33,677 nucleotides of DNA, from assembly GCA_938038735.1 (NCBI GenBank), contig CALHSW010000043.1, positions 1-33,677 on the forward strand. The letters run 5' to 3'. Each line of letters opens with the position of its first letter. Position 1 is the first letter of the stretch. This DNA comes from an uncultured Bacteroidia bacterium (GTDB taxonomy: Bacteria; Bacteroidota; Bacteroidia; Bacteroidales; CAJPTX01). The notes below the pieces were generated by a model. It did no database searches, was not told the origin of the DNA, and was given only the letters and a program-made list of their open reading frames with translations. The translations under genes and the position numbers were made by a program. Below are positions 1 through 7,329 of this stretch, piece after piece.

Positions 1-64
1 GGCGGGCTATTGCATAAGTAAATTCAATGTGGGGGTTGGTATGGGGAGGCCGTGCATATCCGTT

Positions 65-126
65 CTATTGAGAGACCGTCCTTCGGACGGGGCTGCATTG
101 GTTTGCAAAAATTTGGGCGGGGTATT
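65..126 (+). repeat. Hairpin-bearing repeat, copy A
   Basis: A block of about 62 bases matches a second block at 618-677 in the same orientation. Shared parts are a CTATTGA(G)GAGA lead-in, a perfect 6-bp palindrome CCGTCC/GGACGG with a three-base loop (76-90), and a downstream TTTGGGCG-GGTATT segment. The 17-21 bases between hairpin and tail differ. This copy lies beyond the 3' end of crcB, so it could act in transcript ending or be an intergenic interspersed repeat. No protein-coding role is apparent. Confidence 0.5.
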
Positions 127-153
127 GTGTGCGCAGGATGAGAATTACGTTGG

Positions 154-528
154 TCACATTTTGTTCCCCACGTAGTACCCAAGGAGGAGGCCACATATGG
201 AGAGCAGGAGGGAGGAAGAGATGTAGAGCAGGGCGAGGCGGGTATCACCCTGCGTAAAGAGTGAATGGATTTCGTAGGTGAAGGTGGAGAAGGTGGTGAA
301 CCCTCCACAGAATCCGGTGATGAGGAGCGGGCGGAAAAAGATGGCATCGGGGTATTGGCGTTGGCCCCAAATGGAGAGGAATGCAATGAGGAAGGAGCCA
401 ACCACGTTTACCACGAGCGTAACGATCCAGCTTGGTAGCATGGTTGCGTGGGCTGCAGCCTGCCCAATGCCGTAGCGAAGCGTGGCGCCAGCAGCTCCAC
501 CTATTGCAACGTAAATAAAGCTTACCAT
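154..528 (-). CDS. crcB: Fluoride-specific ion channel CrcB/FluC
   Basis: A 124-residue integral membrane protein of the CrcB/FluC family. Members export fluoride as dual-topology dimers in the inner membrane and protect against fluoride toxicity. The sequence shows four hydrophobic segments, an N-terminal GGAAGATLRY, a central NVVGSF, and the family signature GFCGGFTTFSTF, where the conserved phenylalanines and serine/threonines line the fluoride path. Length fits a single-domain member. It stands alone, facing away from the plus-strand genes. A TACATTTG box lies 66 bases upstream of the start and one repeat copy sits just beyond that. I see no recognisable fluoride riboswitch in the leader. 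Confidence 0.95.
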   Translation of the reverse strand: MVSFIYVAIGGAAGATLRYGIGQAAAHATMLPSWIVTLVVNVVGSFLIAFLSIWGQRQYPDAIFFRPLLITGFCGGFTTFSTFTYEIHSLFTQGDTRLALLYISSSLLLSICGLLLGYYVGNKM

Positions 529-593
529 TTGTTACGAAAAGAACATTGTAGGTTGGTTCAGATTGCTACGTTTGGCTACAGAAAACAACCGTG

Positions 594-601
594 CAAATGT
601 A
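594..601 (-). promoter_or_regulatory. Bacteroidetes -7 box upstream of crcB
   Basis: The minus strand reads TACATTTG, an exact match to the Bacteroidetes housekeeping -7 consensus TAnnTTTG. It would give crcB a leader of about 60 bases. The expected -33 position falls next to the second hairpin repeat and has no clear TTTG. Confidence 0.45.
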
Positions 602-617
602 GACAAATTTTCCCTGG

Positions 618-677
618 CTATTGAGGAGACCGTCCTACGGACGGAACGAAAAGCGACTAGTTTTGGGCGTGGTATTT
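618..677 (+). repeat. Hairpin-bearing repeat, copy B
   Basis: Second copy of the block at 65-126. The palindrome CCGTCC/GGACGG is unchanged (630-644) and its three-base loop differs by one base (TAC against TTC), so the stem is kept while the loop varies. The tail TTTGGGCGTGGTATTT lies at 662-677. It sits immediately upstream of the probable crcB promoter on the opposite strand, so the two copies bracket crcB. Confidence 0.5.
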
Positions 678-696
678 CGTTACCATCGGATTGGCC

Positions 697-742
697 AAAA
701 TAAAACGTCGGCGGGCATTGATGCCCGCCGACGTTTTATTTT
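697..742. terminator. Perfect 22-bp inverted repeat, probable two-way terminator
   Basis: Two 22-base arms (697-718 and 721-742) are exact reverse complements around a two-base centre. The core is GC-rich and the outer arms are A runs on the left and T runs on the right, so transcripts from either direction form a strong hairpin followed by a U-rich tail. It lies 27 bases beyond the stop codon of the 540-residue secreted protein on the minus strand, which it most likely terminates. Confidence 0.85.
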
Positions 743-769
743 GCAAGGCGATTTGCCTTATCGTGGCGG

Positions 770-2392
770 CTAGTGCGTAACTGAAACAAATGCTTCAATA
801 TACCCCTCTTCCCCCTTACTGTTCTTAAGCCAAACCTTTCCCCTCTTCTGGCTGCTTGTCCCAGGCTGCAGAGAGTTCATAATCTCTTCGAGCTTGTCTT
901 TGGGCAGGGTTATCGTTACGCATTCTTTGTTCTCTGGTTTGATGTCCATGGTCGGCACTACCTTGACGCTCCACCCCTCAAAGTCGCCCTCTACTTTCGT
1001 AACGCTGTAGCCGCCCGTGAGGAAGCCAACGTTAGGCAAGCTCCGAACGAGCTCTTCTATTTTAAATCTATTGGGATTGAAACCGAAGTCGACATCGTCA
1101 ATTTTCTGCGGGTCGTTGGGGGTATTAAAGTCGTACGAGACTTCAATATCTCTATTGCTTTTAATTACTGCGCCAGGGGTAGCGGCATCGGCACTATACT
1201 TTAATGTGACAACAAAATCGCCTTGAAGTGATGCCGTAGCGGAGTTGCTTACGATGCTTTTTGCCTCGTCAATTGAAACTTTTAGCTTTAGCCCCTTGAC
1301 CATCTGCACCTTACCATTGAGTACGGTTTTAACATCCACAACCTCTACGAGGTCTTTCCCCACGCCCTGTACCTCAATATCGTAGCCGGTGGTTGCGTAT
1401 CCCTTGTCAGGATTGGCCGCGAACGTTACGTAGGGATGCCATACCTGATTCCACTTGGTGATTGTAGGGCTTCCAATGTTACAGGCTAGCTTAGCCGAAG
1501 CGGTTTGGATGTTGCCTGCGGCTTTTACGACGACAGTGTCTTTGGAGACGATGGTGCCGCCGTTGGTAACTCCAAAGATGGGTTTATTGTTATTGCATCG
1601 ATCGCGCAGCGTGAAGAGGCTATTGACCTTGTCGCAGCTTGAGAGCGTGAAGAAAGACTCGTCTGCCGAGATCGACATGAGCGGCGTGCTAGAGGTGCTC
1701 TCCTCCGCGCGGGTGGACATTCCTGACTGCTGGCGCGAGAGCATGTTGACCGCGAAGCCGCCCCTGGGGCTGCGTAGATTTTCCCCGCCGGAGATGTTGA
1801 AGGTGGCAGAGCCGTTGTTAAGCTCCATGAGCGCCCTTCCCGAGCGGGAGTTGACCGCGAAGCCACCCCTCGGCCCGCGCGTAGCATCGGCATCGTTCAC
1901 GTTTATCGTGACGCCGTTGCGTGTCACCTCAAATATAGCCTTGCCATCGGCGTCCTGCACCGCGAAGAGGGGCTTATCGGCCGGGAAGTTCTCTGGGGAC
2001 TTAATGGTCATGCCCGCCACGGCGTTCATGGCGTAGGGCACAGCGGCGAGGTTGACCGGGCTGAGGGGCGTCATGGCACCCCCATTGATGCTGACGCTTG
2101 GGTGAATGGTTACGCCATTGCTCCAGTCCATGGTGAGCAGCGCATTGTTCTCATCGCTAATGAGCACGTTGACCACGCCCATGGCATCGGTCTGGGTGCT
2201 GAAGTCCTTCGGGCCGAAGAGCTGTTGCCCAGCGTTGTTCTTGAGCGTGATTTGTACTGTCACATTTTGGCTGCTCACGGGCTTGCCGTTTTGGTAGATT
2301 GCCGCCGTGTAGTAGAAGCCCGTAGGGGCTTGGGCCATCGCCCAGATTGGGACGATCAGAAGGGCCGTTAAAAAAGTTATGAACCGTTTCAT
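770..2392 (-). CDS. Secreted surface protein with PRGGFAVN repeats
   Basis: A 540-residue exported protein of unknown function. Residues 1-20 form a signal peptide (MKRFITFLTALLIVPIWAMA, cleavage before QAP). Residues 24-125 resemble the N-terminal beta-rich module of Bacteroidetes surface and tail-fibre-like proteins: an 'extra options' segment, then a VPYAMNA motif. Residues 170-220 hold two copies of a PRGGFAVN motif within serine- and arginine-rich sequence. The rest looks like beta-rich domains without a recognised signature. No type IX sorting domain is visible at the C-terminus. It follows the 171-residue T9SS cargo gene after 51 bases, so the two are probably cotranscribed. Function is unassigned; adhesion or matrix roles are guesses. 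Confidence 0.8.
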   Translation of the reverse strand: MKRFITFLTALLIVPIWAMAQAPTGFYYTAAIYQNGKPVSSQNVTVQITLKNNAGQQLFGPKDFSTQTDAMGVVNVLISDENNALLTMDWSNGVTIHPSVSINGGAMTPLSPVNLAAVPYAMNAVAGMTIKSPENFPADKPLFAVQDADGKAIFEVTRNGVTINVNDADATRGPRGGFAVNSRSGRALMELNNGSATFNISGGENLRSPRGGFAVNMLSRQQSGMSTRAEESTSSTPLMSISADESFFTLSSCDKVNSLFTLRDRCNNNKPIFGVTNGGTIVSKDTVVVKAAGNIQTASAKLACNIGSPTITKWNQVWHPYVTFAANPDKGYATTGYDIEVQGVGKDLVEVVDVKTVLNGKVQMVKGLKLKVSIDEAKSIVSNSATASLQGDFVVTLKYSADAATPGAVIKSNRDIEVSYDFNTPNDPQKIDDVDFGFNPNRFKIEELVRSLPNVGFLTGGYSVTKVEGDFEGWSVKVVPTMDIKPENKECVTITLPKDKLEEIMNSLQPGTSSQKRGKVWLKNSKGEEGYIEAFVSVTH

Positions 2393-2443
2393 CTTACTTG
2401 CTATTGAGTTTGTGTGCTATTGCTAAACCAATCCGAGAGAACA

Positions 2444-2959
2444 CTACCGGTTAACGACTAGGCGGGCGGTGCCGAGGAGAGTCCCCGTGCTATTGTCTAC
2501 GCGCAGCACGTATATACCGTTGTGTAGCTTGCTGACGTCCATGCGGAAGCCTCGCAGGGTCCGTGGTACGATTGCACGCAGCACGGGCTGTCCAAGCACA
2601 GAGTAAATGGTAATGCTAGCGTTATCGATAGCTGGAAGTCCATCAATCGTGACCCACTGGGATGCAGGGGATGGATGGATGCGCAGCGAGGCGATAGCGT
2701 TAGCCTCCACGGGCGTTGCCAATTGGGCAAGAGCCCCTGCGATCTGACCGGGTAGAGTCACAATGCCACCGCTACCCGCAGCAGAGCCGTAGGGACTACC
2801 CACTACGTATGCAACGGTTAATTCGCTTTTTACATCCAGTCCTGCCGCGGCTGCAACGCCTAGCGAAACGGACTGCTGGGCGTTCGCCCCGATTGGAACC
2901 GCGAGCCATGCCAATAGCGCGAGCGCGCCGAGGCGTGGCATGATGTGCATTCGTTTCAT
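2444..2959 (-). CDS. Small secreted protein with type IX (Por) sorting domain
   Basis: A 171-residue protein. Residues 1-27 form a signal peptide ending at GANAQ. Residues 28-90 are a low-complexity segment rich in alanine, glycine and serine. Residues 91-171 match the C-terminal sorting domain of type IX secretion cargo: IHPSPAS near the start, ITIYSVLGQPV in the middle, DVSKLHNGIYVLRV near the end, closing with RLVVNR. Such domains carry proteins across the outer membrane and are removed or anchored at the surface. The passenger is unusually short. A GGAGG sits about 12 bases before the ATG. It heads a unit with the 540-residue protein downstream. Confidence 0.85.
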   Translation of the reverse strand: MKRMHIMPRLGALALLAWLAVPIGANAQQSVSLGVAAAAGLDVKSELTVAYVVGSPYGSAAGSGGIVTLPGQIAGALAQLATPVEANAIASLRIHPSPASQWVTIDGLPAIDNASITIYSVLGQPVLRAIVPRTLRGFRMDVSKLHNGIYVLRVDNSTGTLLGTARLVVNR

Positions 2960-3150
2960 TTTTTTACTTTACCTCCATTGTTGATGTGTTACATTTCACT
3001 ATGTGCTCTCTCTATACGGAATTGAGGTGCAAAATGATACGATTAACCTAAATTTATTGTTTCGTTGCTGGTTGGCCGTCATTCTATATTCATGAATTGC
3101 AGCGGGATGGCATAGCTTTTGCAAAAAGAGTTCTAACATTATTCTTTTGA

Positions 3151-3158
3151 TATCTTTG
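3151..3158 (+). promoter_or_regulatory. Bacteroidetes -7 box for the DUF3108/HD unit
   Basis: TATCTTTG matches TAnnTTTG exactly and lies 35 bases before the ATG at 3194. Transcription would start around 3164-3166, too close to the in-frame GTG at 3167 for a ribosome site, which supports the downstream ATG. No convincing -33 TTTG is found at the usual distance. Confidence 0.5.
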
Positions 3159-3193
3159 AGGGTGGCGTGATAGCGAGAGAAAGGAGGATGGCA

Positions 3194-4039
3194 ATGAATG
3201 GCAAGAATGGAAACGGAATGGCGGTGCGCCGCGGCATGGTGCTTCTTGCGGCGTTTTGGCAGGTGTGCATTTTGGGGTTAAGCGCCACGGCGGGCGAGGA
3301 GCGGGTGCCGAAGGCGGCACGCAAGGTGGCGTTCCAGGCAGGGGAGGTGCTGAACTACGAGATTTCGTACGGCTTTGCGAAAGGGGCTGAGGCGAAGTTC
3401 GGGGTGCGAGATACCGTGCTGGATGGAGTTCCGGTGAACCATTTTTGGGTGGCAGGGTGGACAACGGGGCTTCTTGACATGCTCTACCCAGTATACGATG
3501 TGTACCGTAGCTACGCGCTCAAGGACAGCGATATGCCGTTGGTGGCGATACGCGATGTGCGGGAGCAAAAGTACGTGGATTACAAGGAGGATCGCTACGA
3601 TTGGACAACGCGTAGCGACTCGCTGATACTGGTGCGAGAGACTGGGGAGCAGCATGTGCTACCGCGGGGGACGATGGATTTGGTATCGGTCTTTTTCTAC
3701 GTGCGCAATCGGTTGAGCAACACGGAGCTGCATGTTGGGGATGAGGTAGCGATACCCACATTCTTCAACGGGGAGTTCTACCCACTGAAGATACAGTACA
3801 GGGGGGAAGAGGTGGTGAAGACGAAGTTTGGGCGGTTGCGGTGCTACAAGTTTGTGCCGTTGGTGAAGGTAGGGGATCTGTTCAAGAGTCAGGATGCGCT
3901 GATGGTGTGGCTGACGGCCGATGAGAACCACATACCGGTGCGAGTGCGTTTTAAGCTCTTTTTGGGGTCTTTATCCTGCGATTTGGTGGGCTTTAGCGGG
4001 CTGCGCTGGCCGTTGGAGGTGGAGATTAAGAGGCGGTAG
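3194..4039 (+). CDS. DUF3108 family exported protein
   Basis: A protein of about 281 residues belonging to the DUF3108 family of periplasmic or outer-membrane-associated proteins with no established biochemical role. After a hydrophobic signal segment (roughly residues 14-32) comes the family pattern: 'FQAGEVLNYEISYG' near the start of the mature part, a YPVYDVYRSY segment, an RGTMDLVSVFFYVRN helix, and 'GRLRCYKFVPLV' followed by 'DENHIPVRVRFKLFLG'. The reading frame could begin at GTG 3167, but AAGGAGG at 3181-3187 sits six bases before ATG 3194, the best-spaced start. It is followed 33 bases later by the HD phosphohydrolase gene, so the two probably form an operon. Confidence 0.8.
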   Translation: MNGKNGNGMAVRRGMVLLAAFWQVCILGLSATAGEERVPKAARKVAFQAGEVLNYEISYGFAKGAEAKFGVRDTVLDGVPVNHFWVAGWTTGLLDMLYPVYDVYRSYALKDSDMPLVAIRDVREQKYVDYKEDRYDWTTRSDSLILVRETGEQHVLPRGTMDLVSVFFYVRNRLSNTELHVGDEVAIPTFFNGEFYPLKIQYRGEEVVKTKFGRLRCYKFVPLVKVGDLFKSQDALMVWLTADENHIPVRVRFKLFLGSLSCDLVGFSGLRWPLEVEIKRR

Positions 4040-4072
4040 GCGCGGGCCGCAGAGGGGCAGAGAGGAAGGAGT

Positions 4073-5299
4073 ATGGAAGGCAGATTGAAATTTGTGAATG
4101 ACCCCGTCCATGGGTTTATAACGATAGCCGCAGGGCTGCCGGGGCGTGTGGTGGCGAGCGAGGAGTTCCAACGGCTGCGTAGGATACGGCAGCTAGGGCT
4201 ATCGGATTTGGTGTACCCTGGGGCGACGCATACGCGGTTTGGGCATTCGCTGGGGGCGATGCACCTGATGGGGGAGGCGTTGCGGTCGCTGCGCGCGAAG
4301 GGATGCGCCGTATCGGCGGCGGAAGAGGAGGCGGCGCTGGCCGCTATACTAATGCACGATTTGGGCCATGCGCCCTTCTCGCATACGCTGGAGGGGGTCT
4401 TTGGCGGGTTGCCTAGCCATGAGGCGATAGGGCTGCAGCTGATGGAACGACTCAATGCGGCGTGGGGCGGGGCATTGGAGATGGCGATAGCGATAGTGCG
4501 CAATACGTATAGGGTGCCGTTTTTGCACCAGCTTGTGAGCGGACAGCTGGATGTGGACCGGATGGATTACCTGCGTCGGGATAGCTTTTTCACCGGGGTG
4601 CAGGAGGGCAACGTGGCGGTGGATCGGCTCATAAAGATGATGACGCTGCATGATGGCGAGCTGGCGTTGGAGGTAAAGGGGATTTACTCCATAGAGCATT
4701 TTTTGCTGGCGCGGCGGGTGATGTATTGGCAGGTGTATCTGCACAAGACGGTGGTGGCGGCGGATCGGGTGCTGCAGCTGGCCATGGCGCGGGCGCGGGA
4801 GTTGCTTTTGGCGGGCGCGGCATTGCCCTGCTCCTCGGCGTTGCGATTGCTGTTGGAGTTGCCCAAACTTCAGGAAGGGGCGCGGGCCGATGAGGCCGCG
4901 CTGGAAGCGTTTTTGCAGGTGGATGATAATGACGTGATGATGGCACTGAAGGCTTGGACGACGAGCGAGGATGAACTTTTGTCAGTGCTGGCGAGGTCAT
5001 TGGTGTGGCGTAGGCTACCCCGCTTGCAGTACGTGGCGCAGCCCGTGGGCGAGGAGGAATTGGAGAGGCTGCGTAGCGAGTACGGGAGGCGACACCCCGG
5101 GCTGGACGAGGAAACGGTGCGGCGGTTGATATTTGGAGGCGTGGCGCGGAGCCGGGCGTACGATCCCCATGGGGAGGCGATAATGCTAGTGGATAGCGGC
5201 GGACAGGCGCATGCGTTGCCAGAACTGTCGCGTATCCTTGACGAGCGGACCACGGCGCGGGAGGATGAGCGGTACTACCTATGCATGCCGAAGGAGTGA
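4073..5299 (+). CDS. HD-domain phosphohydrolase (dGTPase/SAMHD1-like family)
   Basis: A 408-residue cytoplasmic protein of the HD superfamily related to dGTPases and SAMHD1. The metal-binding residues are visible: H53 and H58 in THTRFGHS, H95-D96 in MHDLGHAPFSH, and a later aspartate in LDVDRMDYLRRD. The opening 'INDP.HG'-like segment (residues 8-14) is typical of this subgroup, whose members are widespread in Bacteroidetes as 'HD domain-containing protein'. The substrate is not known; nucleotide triphosphates are possible by homology. AGGAAGGAG directly precedes the ATG. Isoleucine is often encoded by ATA, as in neighbouring genes. Confidence 0.88.
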   Translation: MEGRLKFVNDPVHGFITIAAGLPGRVVASEEFQRLRRIRQLGLSDLVYPGATHTRFGHSLGAMHLMGEALRSLRAKGCAVSAAEEEAALAAILMHDLGHAPFSHTLEGVFGGLPSHEAIGLQLMERLNAAWGGALEMAIAIVRNTYRVPFLHQLVSGQLDVDRMDYLRRDSFFTGVQEGNVAVDRLIKMMTLHDGELALEVKGIYSIEHFLLARRVMYWQVYLHKTVVAADRVLQLAMARARELLLAGAALPCSSALRLLLELPKLQEGARADEAALEAFLQVDDNDVMMALKAWTTSEDELLSVLARSLVWRRLPRLQYVAQPVGEEELERLRSEYGRRHPGLDEETVRRLIFGGVARSRAYDPHGEAIMLVDSGGQAHALPELSRILDERTTAREDERYYLCMPKE

Positions 5300-5486
5300 A
5301 GGAACGGCAGGTAGGGAAGGGGAACGCAAAGAGAAGTATGACAAAATGTCGCGAAGCGTTGTCCGCCGCCATGATGGCAAGCAAATTGAAGTAAATCTAG
5401 GTGAGGCGTCCTGTTGAGGTGCGAAGAGTGTGCTGGGAAAGGGTGGGCGCGAAAGAGATAGAGAGCAAGCAAGAGAGGACGAGAAG

Positions 5487-6122
5487 ATGAAAAAGATGCG
5501 TGATGGAGGGAAGGTAGACAAAGAGAATAGAGAGCAGCAGGGGGCGGCCATGGGCGAAGAGCAGCCTACGGCAGAAAAGAGTGCTGCGGAGGCGAAGGAG
5601 GCTGACGTGGCAGGGGAGGCCCTACAGGGCGAAGAGGTGACGGCGGAAGGGAGTGCCGCTGCCGAAACGGATAAGGAGCTAGAGGCGCTGCGTAAGGAGC
5701 TAGATGAGGCAAAGGATCGGTTGCTACGTTTGACGGCGGAGTTTGATAACTATCGGAAGCGAACGCTGCGGGAGCGGTCTGATTTGATTTCGCAGGCGTC
5801 GGGCAAGACGCTGGAGGCGTTGCTACCGGTGGTGGACGACTTTGATAGGGCCGTGGCGAGCAGTAAGGAGTGCGACACGCTACCGGCGATGCAGGAGGGG
5901 CTAGAGCTTATACATAAGAGTCTATACGGTTTTCTGAAGCGAGAGGGGATAGAGGAGATAGAGGCCATAGGGCTGGAGCTGGATACCGATGTGCACGATG
6001 CGGTGGCGAAGGCCCCGGCACCGGAGGCGAAGCTGAAGGGGAAGATTATAGATGTAGTGCGCAAGGGCTATAAGCTGCGCGGGGTGGTGCTGCGGCATGC
6101 GCAGGTGGTGGTAGGCGAATAA
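5487..6122 (+). CDS. grpE: Nucleotide exchange factor GrpE
   Basis: A GrpE homologue that drives ADP release from DnaK in the cytoplasmic Hsp70 cycle. From the ATG at 5487 it has about 211 residues. The N-terminal third is charged and disordered. A long coiled coil follows (around ELEALRKELDEAKDRLLRL), then the conserved 'AEFDNYRKRT' motif. The C-terminal beta domain contains 'GYKLRGVVLRHAQVVV', the family's closing signature. The frame stays open back to GTG 5430, but AGAGAGGA lies seven bases before ATG 5487, which I prefer. dnaJ begins 22 bases downstream; dnaK is not in the window. Confidence 0.93.
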   Translation: MKKMRDGGKVDKENREQQGAAMGEEQPTAEKSAAEAKEADVAGEALQGEEVTAEGSAAAETDKELEALRKELDEAKDRLLRLTAEFDNYRKRTLRERSDLISQASGKTLEALLPVVDDFDRAVASSKECDTLPAMQEGLELIHKSLYGFLKREGIEEIEAIGLELDTDVHDAVAKAPAPEAKLKGKIIDVVRKGYKLRGVVLRHAQVVVGE

Positions 6123-6144
6123 AAGGGCGTAGGCGGCGAAGGCG

Positions 6145-7308
6145 ATGGCGAAGAGAGATTACTATGAGGTGCTCGGTGTAGGCAAGAGTGCTACGCCGGA
6201 TGAGATAAAGAAGGCGTACCGCAAGAAGGCGTTGCAGTACCATCCGGATCGCAATCCAGGCGATAAGGAGGCGGAGGAGAAGTTCAAGGAGGCGGCCGAG
6301 GCGTACGAGGTGCTGGGCGATGAGCAGAAGCGTGCGCAGTACGACCGTTTCGGGCATGAAGGCATGCGAGGCGGGGCTGGATTCGGCGGGGCTGGGGGCA
6401 TGACGATGGAGGATATATTCAGCCAGTTCGGAGATATCTTTGGAGGTTTCGGCGGGTTTGGAGGCTTTGGAGGATTCGGCGGCGGAAGAGGAGGCGGGCA
6501 AGCCACGGTGCGTGGGAGCGATATACGCGTGCGTGTGCCGCTGACGCTTGAGGAGATATATAGCGGGGTTAAGAAAAAGCTCAAGATTAAGAAGTACGTG
6601 CCGTGCAAGACGTGCGGCGGGAGCGGCGCGGCATCGAGCAAGGATGTGCAGACGTGTAGCCATTGCCATGGAACGGGGCAGGTGACGCGGATGACGAACA
6701 CGCTTTTGGGGCGGATGCAGACCACGAGCGTATGCCCTGATTGCAACGGAACGGGGAAAACGATAACGAAGAAGTGCAGCGCCTGCCGCGGGGAGGGGGT
6801 GTCGTACGAGGATGAGACGATAGACGTGCAGATACCCGCTGGGGTGACGGATGGGATGCAGCTGTTGATGCACGGCATGGGCAATGCGGCGGTGCGAGGT
6901 GGCGAAAATGGCGACTTGCGTATAGTGATTGAGGAGCAGCCCCATGAACGGTATATACGCCAGGAGAACGATTTGCTCTACAACCTGAGCCTGTCGTACC
7001 CGCAGGCTGTGCTGGGCGGGTCTGTGACGATACCGACGCTCGATGGGGAGGTGAAGTTCAAAGTCCCCGCGGGCACGCAGCCCGGGAAGCTTTTCCGGCT
7101 GGGGGGCAAGGGGATGCCGATGATGAACAGCCGGCGTAAGGGAGATTTGATCGTGGTGAGCGATATACACGTGCCGTCACAGGTGAACTCGGAAGAAAAG
7201 CGGCGGCTGCAGGCGCTGCAGGATTCGGAGTGCCCGCATTTGTCGCCAGAGGAAGGGGGCAAGCAGAAAGGGGCGTTGCTCGACCGGCTGCGGGGCATGT
7301 TCTCATAA
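6145..7308 (+). CDS. dnaJ: Chaperone DnaJ (Hsp40, type I)
   Basis: A complete 387-residue DnaJ. Domain order is standard: J domain with the HPD motif at residues 33-35, which stimulates DnaK ATPase; a Gly/Phe-rich stretch at about 75-120 with repeated GGFGGF; a zinc-binding region from residue 154 with four CxxCxGxG repeats (CKTCGGSG, CSHCHGTG, CPDCNGTG, CSACRGEG); then the C-terminal substrate-binding domains. It works with DnaK and with GrpE encoded just upstream, and grpE-dnaJ is a common stress-response pair. The hemW gene starts 21 bases after its stop codon. Confidence 0.97.
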   Translation: MAKRDYYEVLGVGKSATPDEIKKAYRKKALQYHPDRNPGDKEAEEKFKEAAEAYEVLGDEQKRAQYDRFGHEGMRGGAGFGGAGGMTMEDIFSQFGDIFGGFGGFGGFGGFGGGRGGGQATVRGSDIRVRVPLTLEEIYSGVKKKLKIKKYVPCKTCGGSGAASSKDVQTCSHCHGTGQVTRMTNTLLGRMQTTSVCPDCNGTGKTITKKCSACRGEGVSYEDETIDVQIPAGVTDGMQLLMHGMGNAAVRGGENGDLRIVIEEQPHERYIRQENDLLYNLSLSYPQAVLGGSVTIPTLDGEVKFKVPAGTQPGKLFRLGGKGMPMMNSRRKGDLIVVSDIHVPSQVNSEEKRRLQALQDSECPHLSPEEGGKQKGALLDRLRGMFS

Positions 7309-7329
7309 ATTGGAGCTGACTGGGCGGCC

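Noticed and set aside
76..90. Reading the repeat hairpin as a UUCG tetraloop
   Set aside because: The perfect palindrome pairs CCGTCC with GGACGG around a three-base loop; forcing a four-base UUCG loop breaks the next pairs.
529..617. Fluoride riboswitch before crcB
   Set aside because: The leader is short and I could not find the conserved pseudoknot sequence; only a promoter box is visible.
1455..2036. 193-codon plus-strand frame inside the 540-residue secreted protein gene
   Set aside because: The minus-strand gene has a signal peptide and recognisable motifs; this frame is its shadow.
3167..3193. GTG start for the DUF3108 gene
   Set aside because: It lies only about eight bases after a -7 promoter box, and the AAGGAGG at 3181-3187 serves the ATG at 3194.
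4629..5384. 251-codon minus-strand frame opposite the HD phosphohydrolase
   Set aside because: It is proline/alanine-rich antisense of a well-supported gene, with no start context.
5338..5417. Small frames between the HD gene and grpE
   Set aside because: Two short overlapping frames have ATGs but no clear ribosome site, motif or conservation clue.
6046..7170. 374-codon open frame on the minus strand opposite dnaJ
   Set aside because: It lies wholly opposite a complete DnaJ and GrpE tail, and its sequence is low in structure and rich in histidine, arginine and proline, as expected of an antisense shadow.
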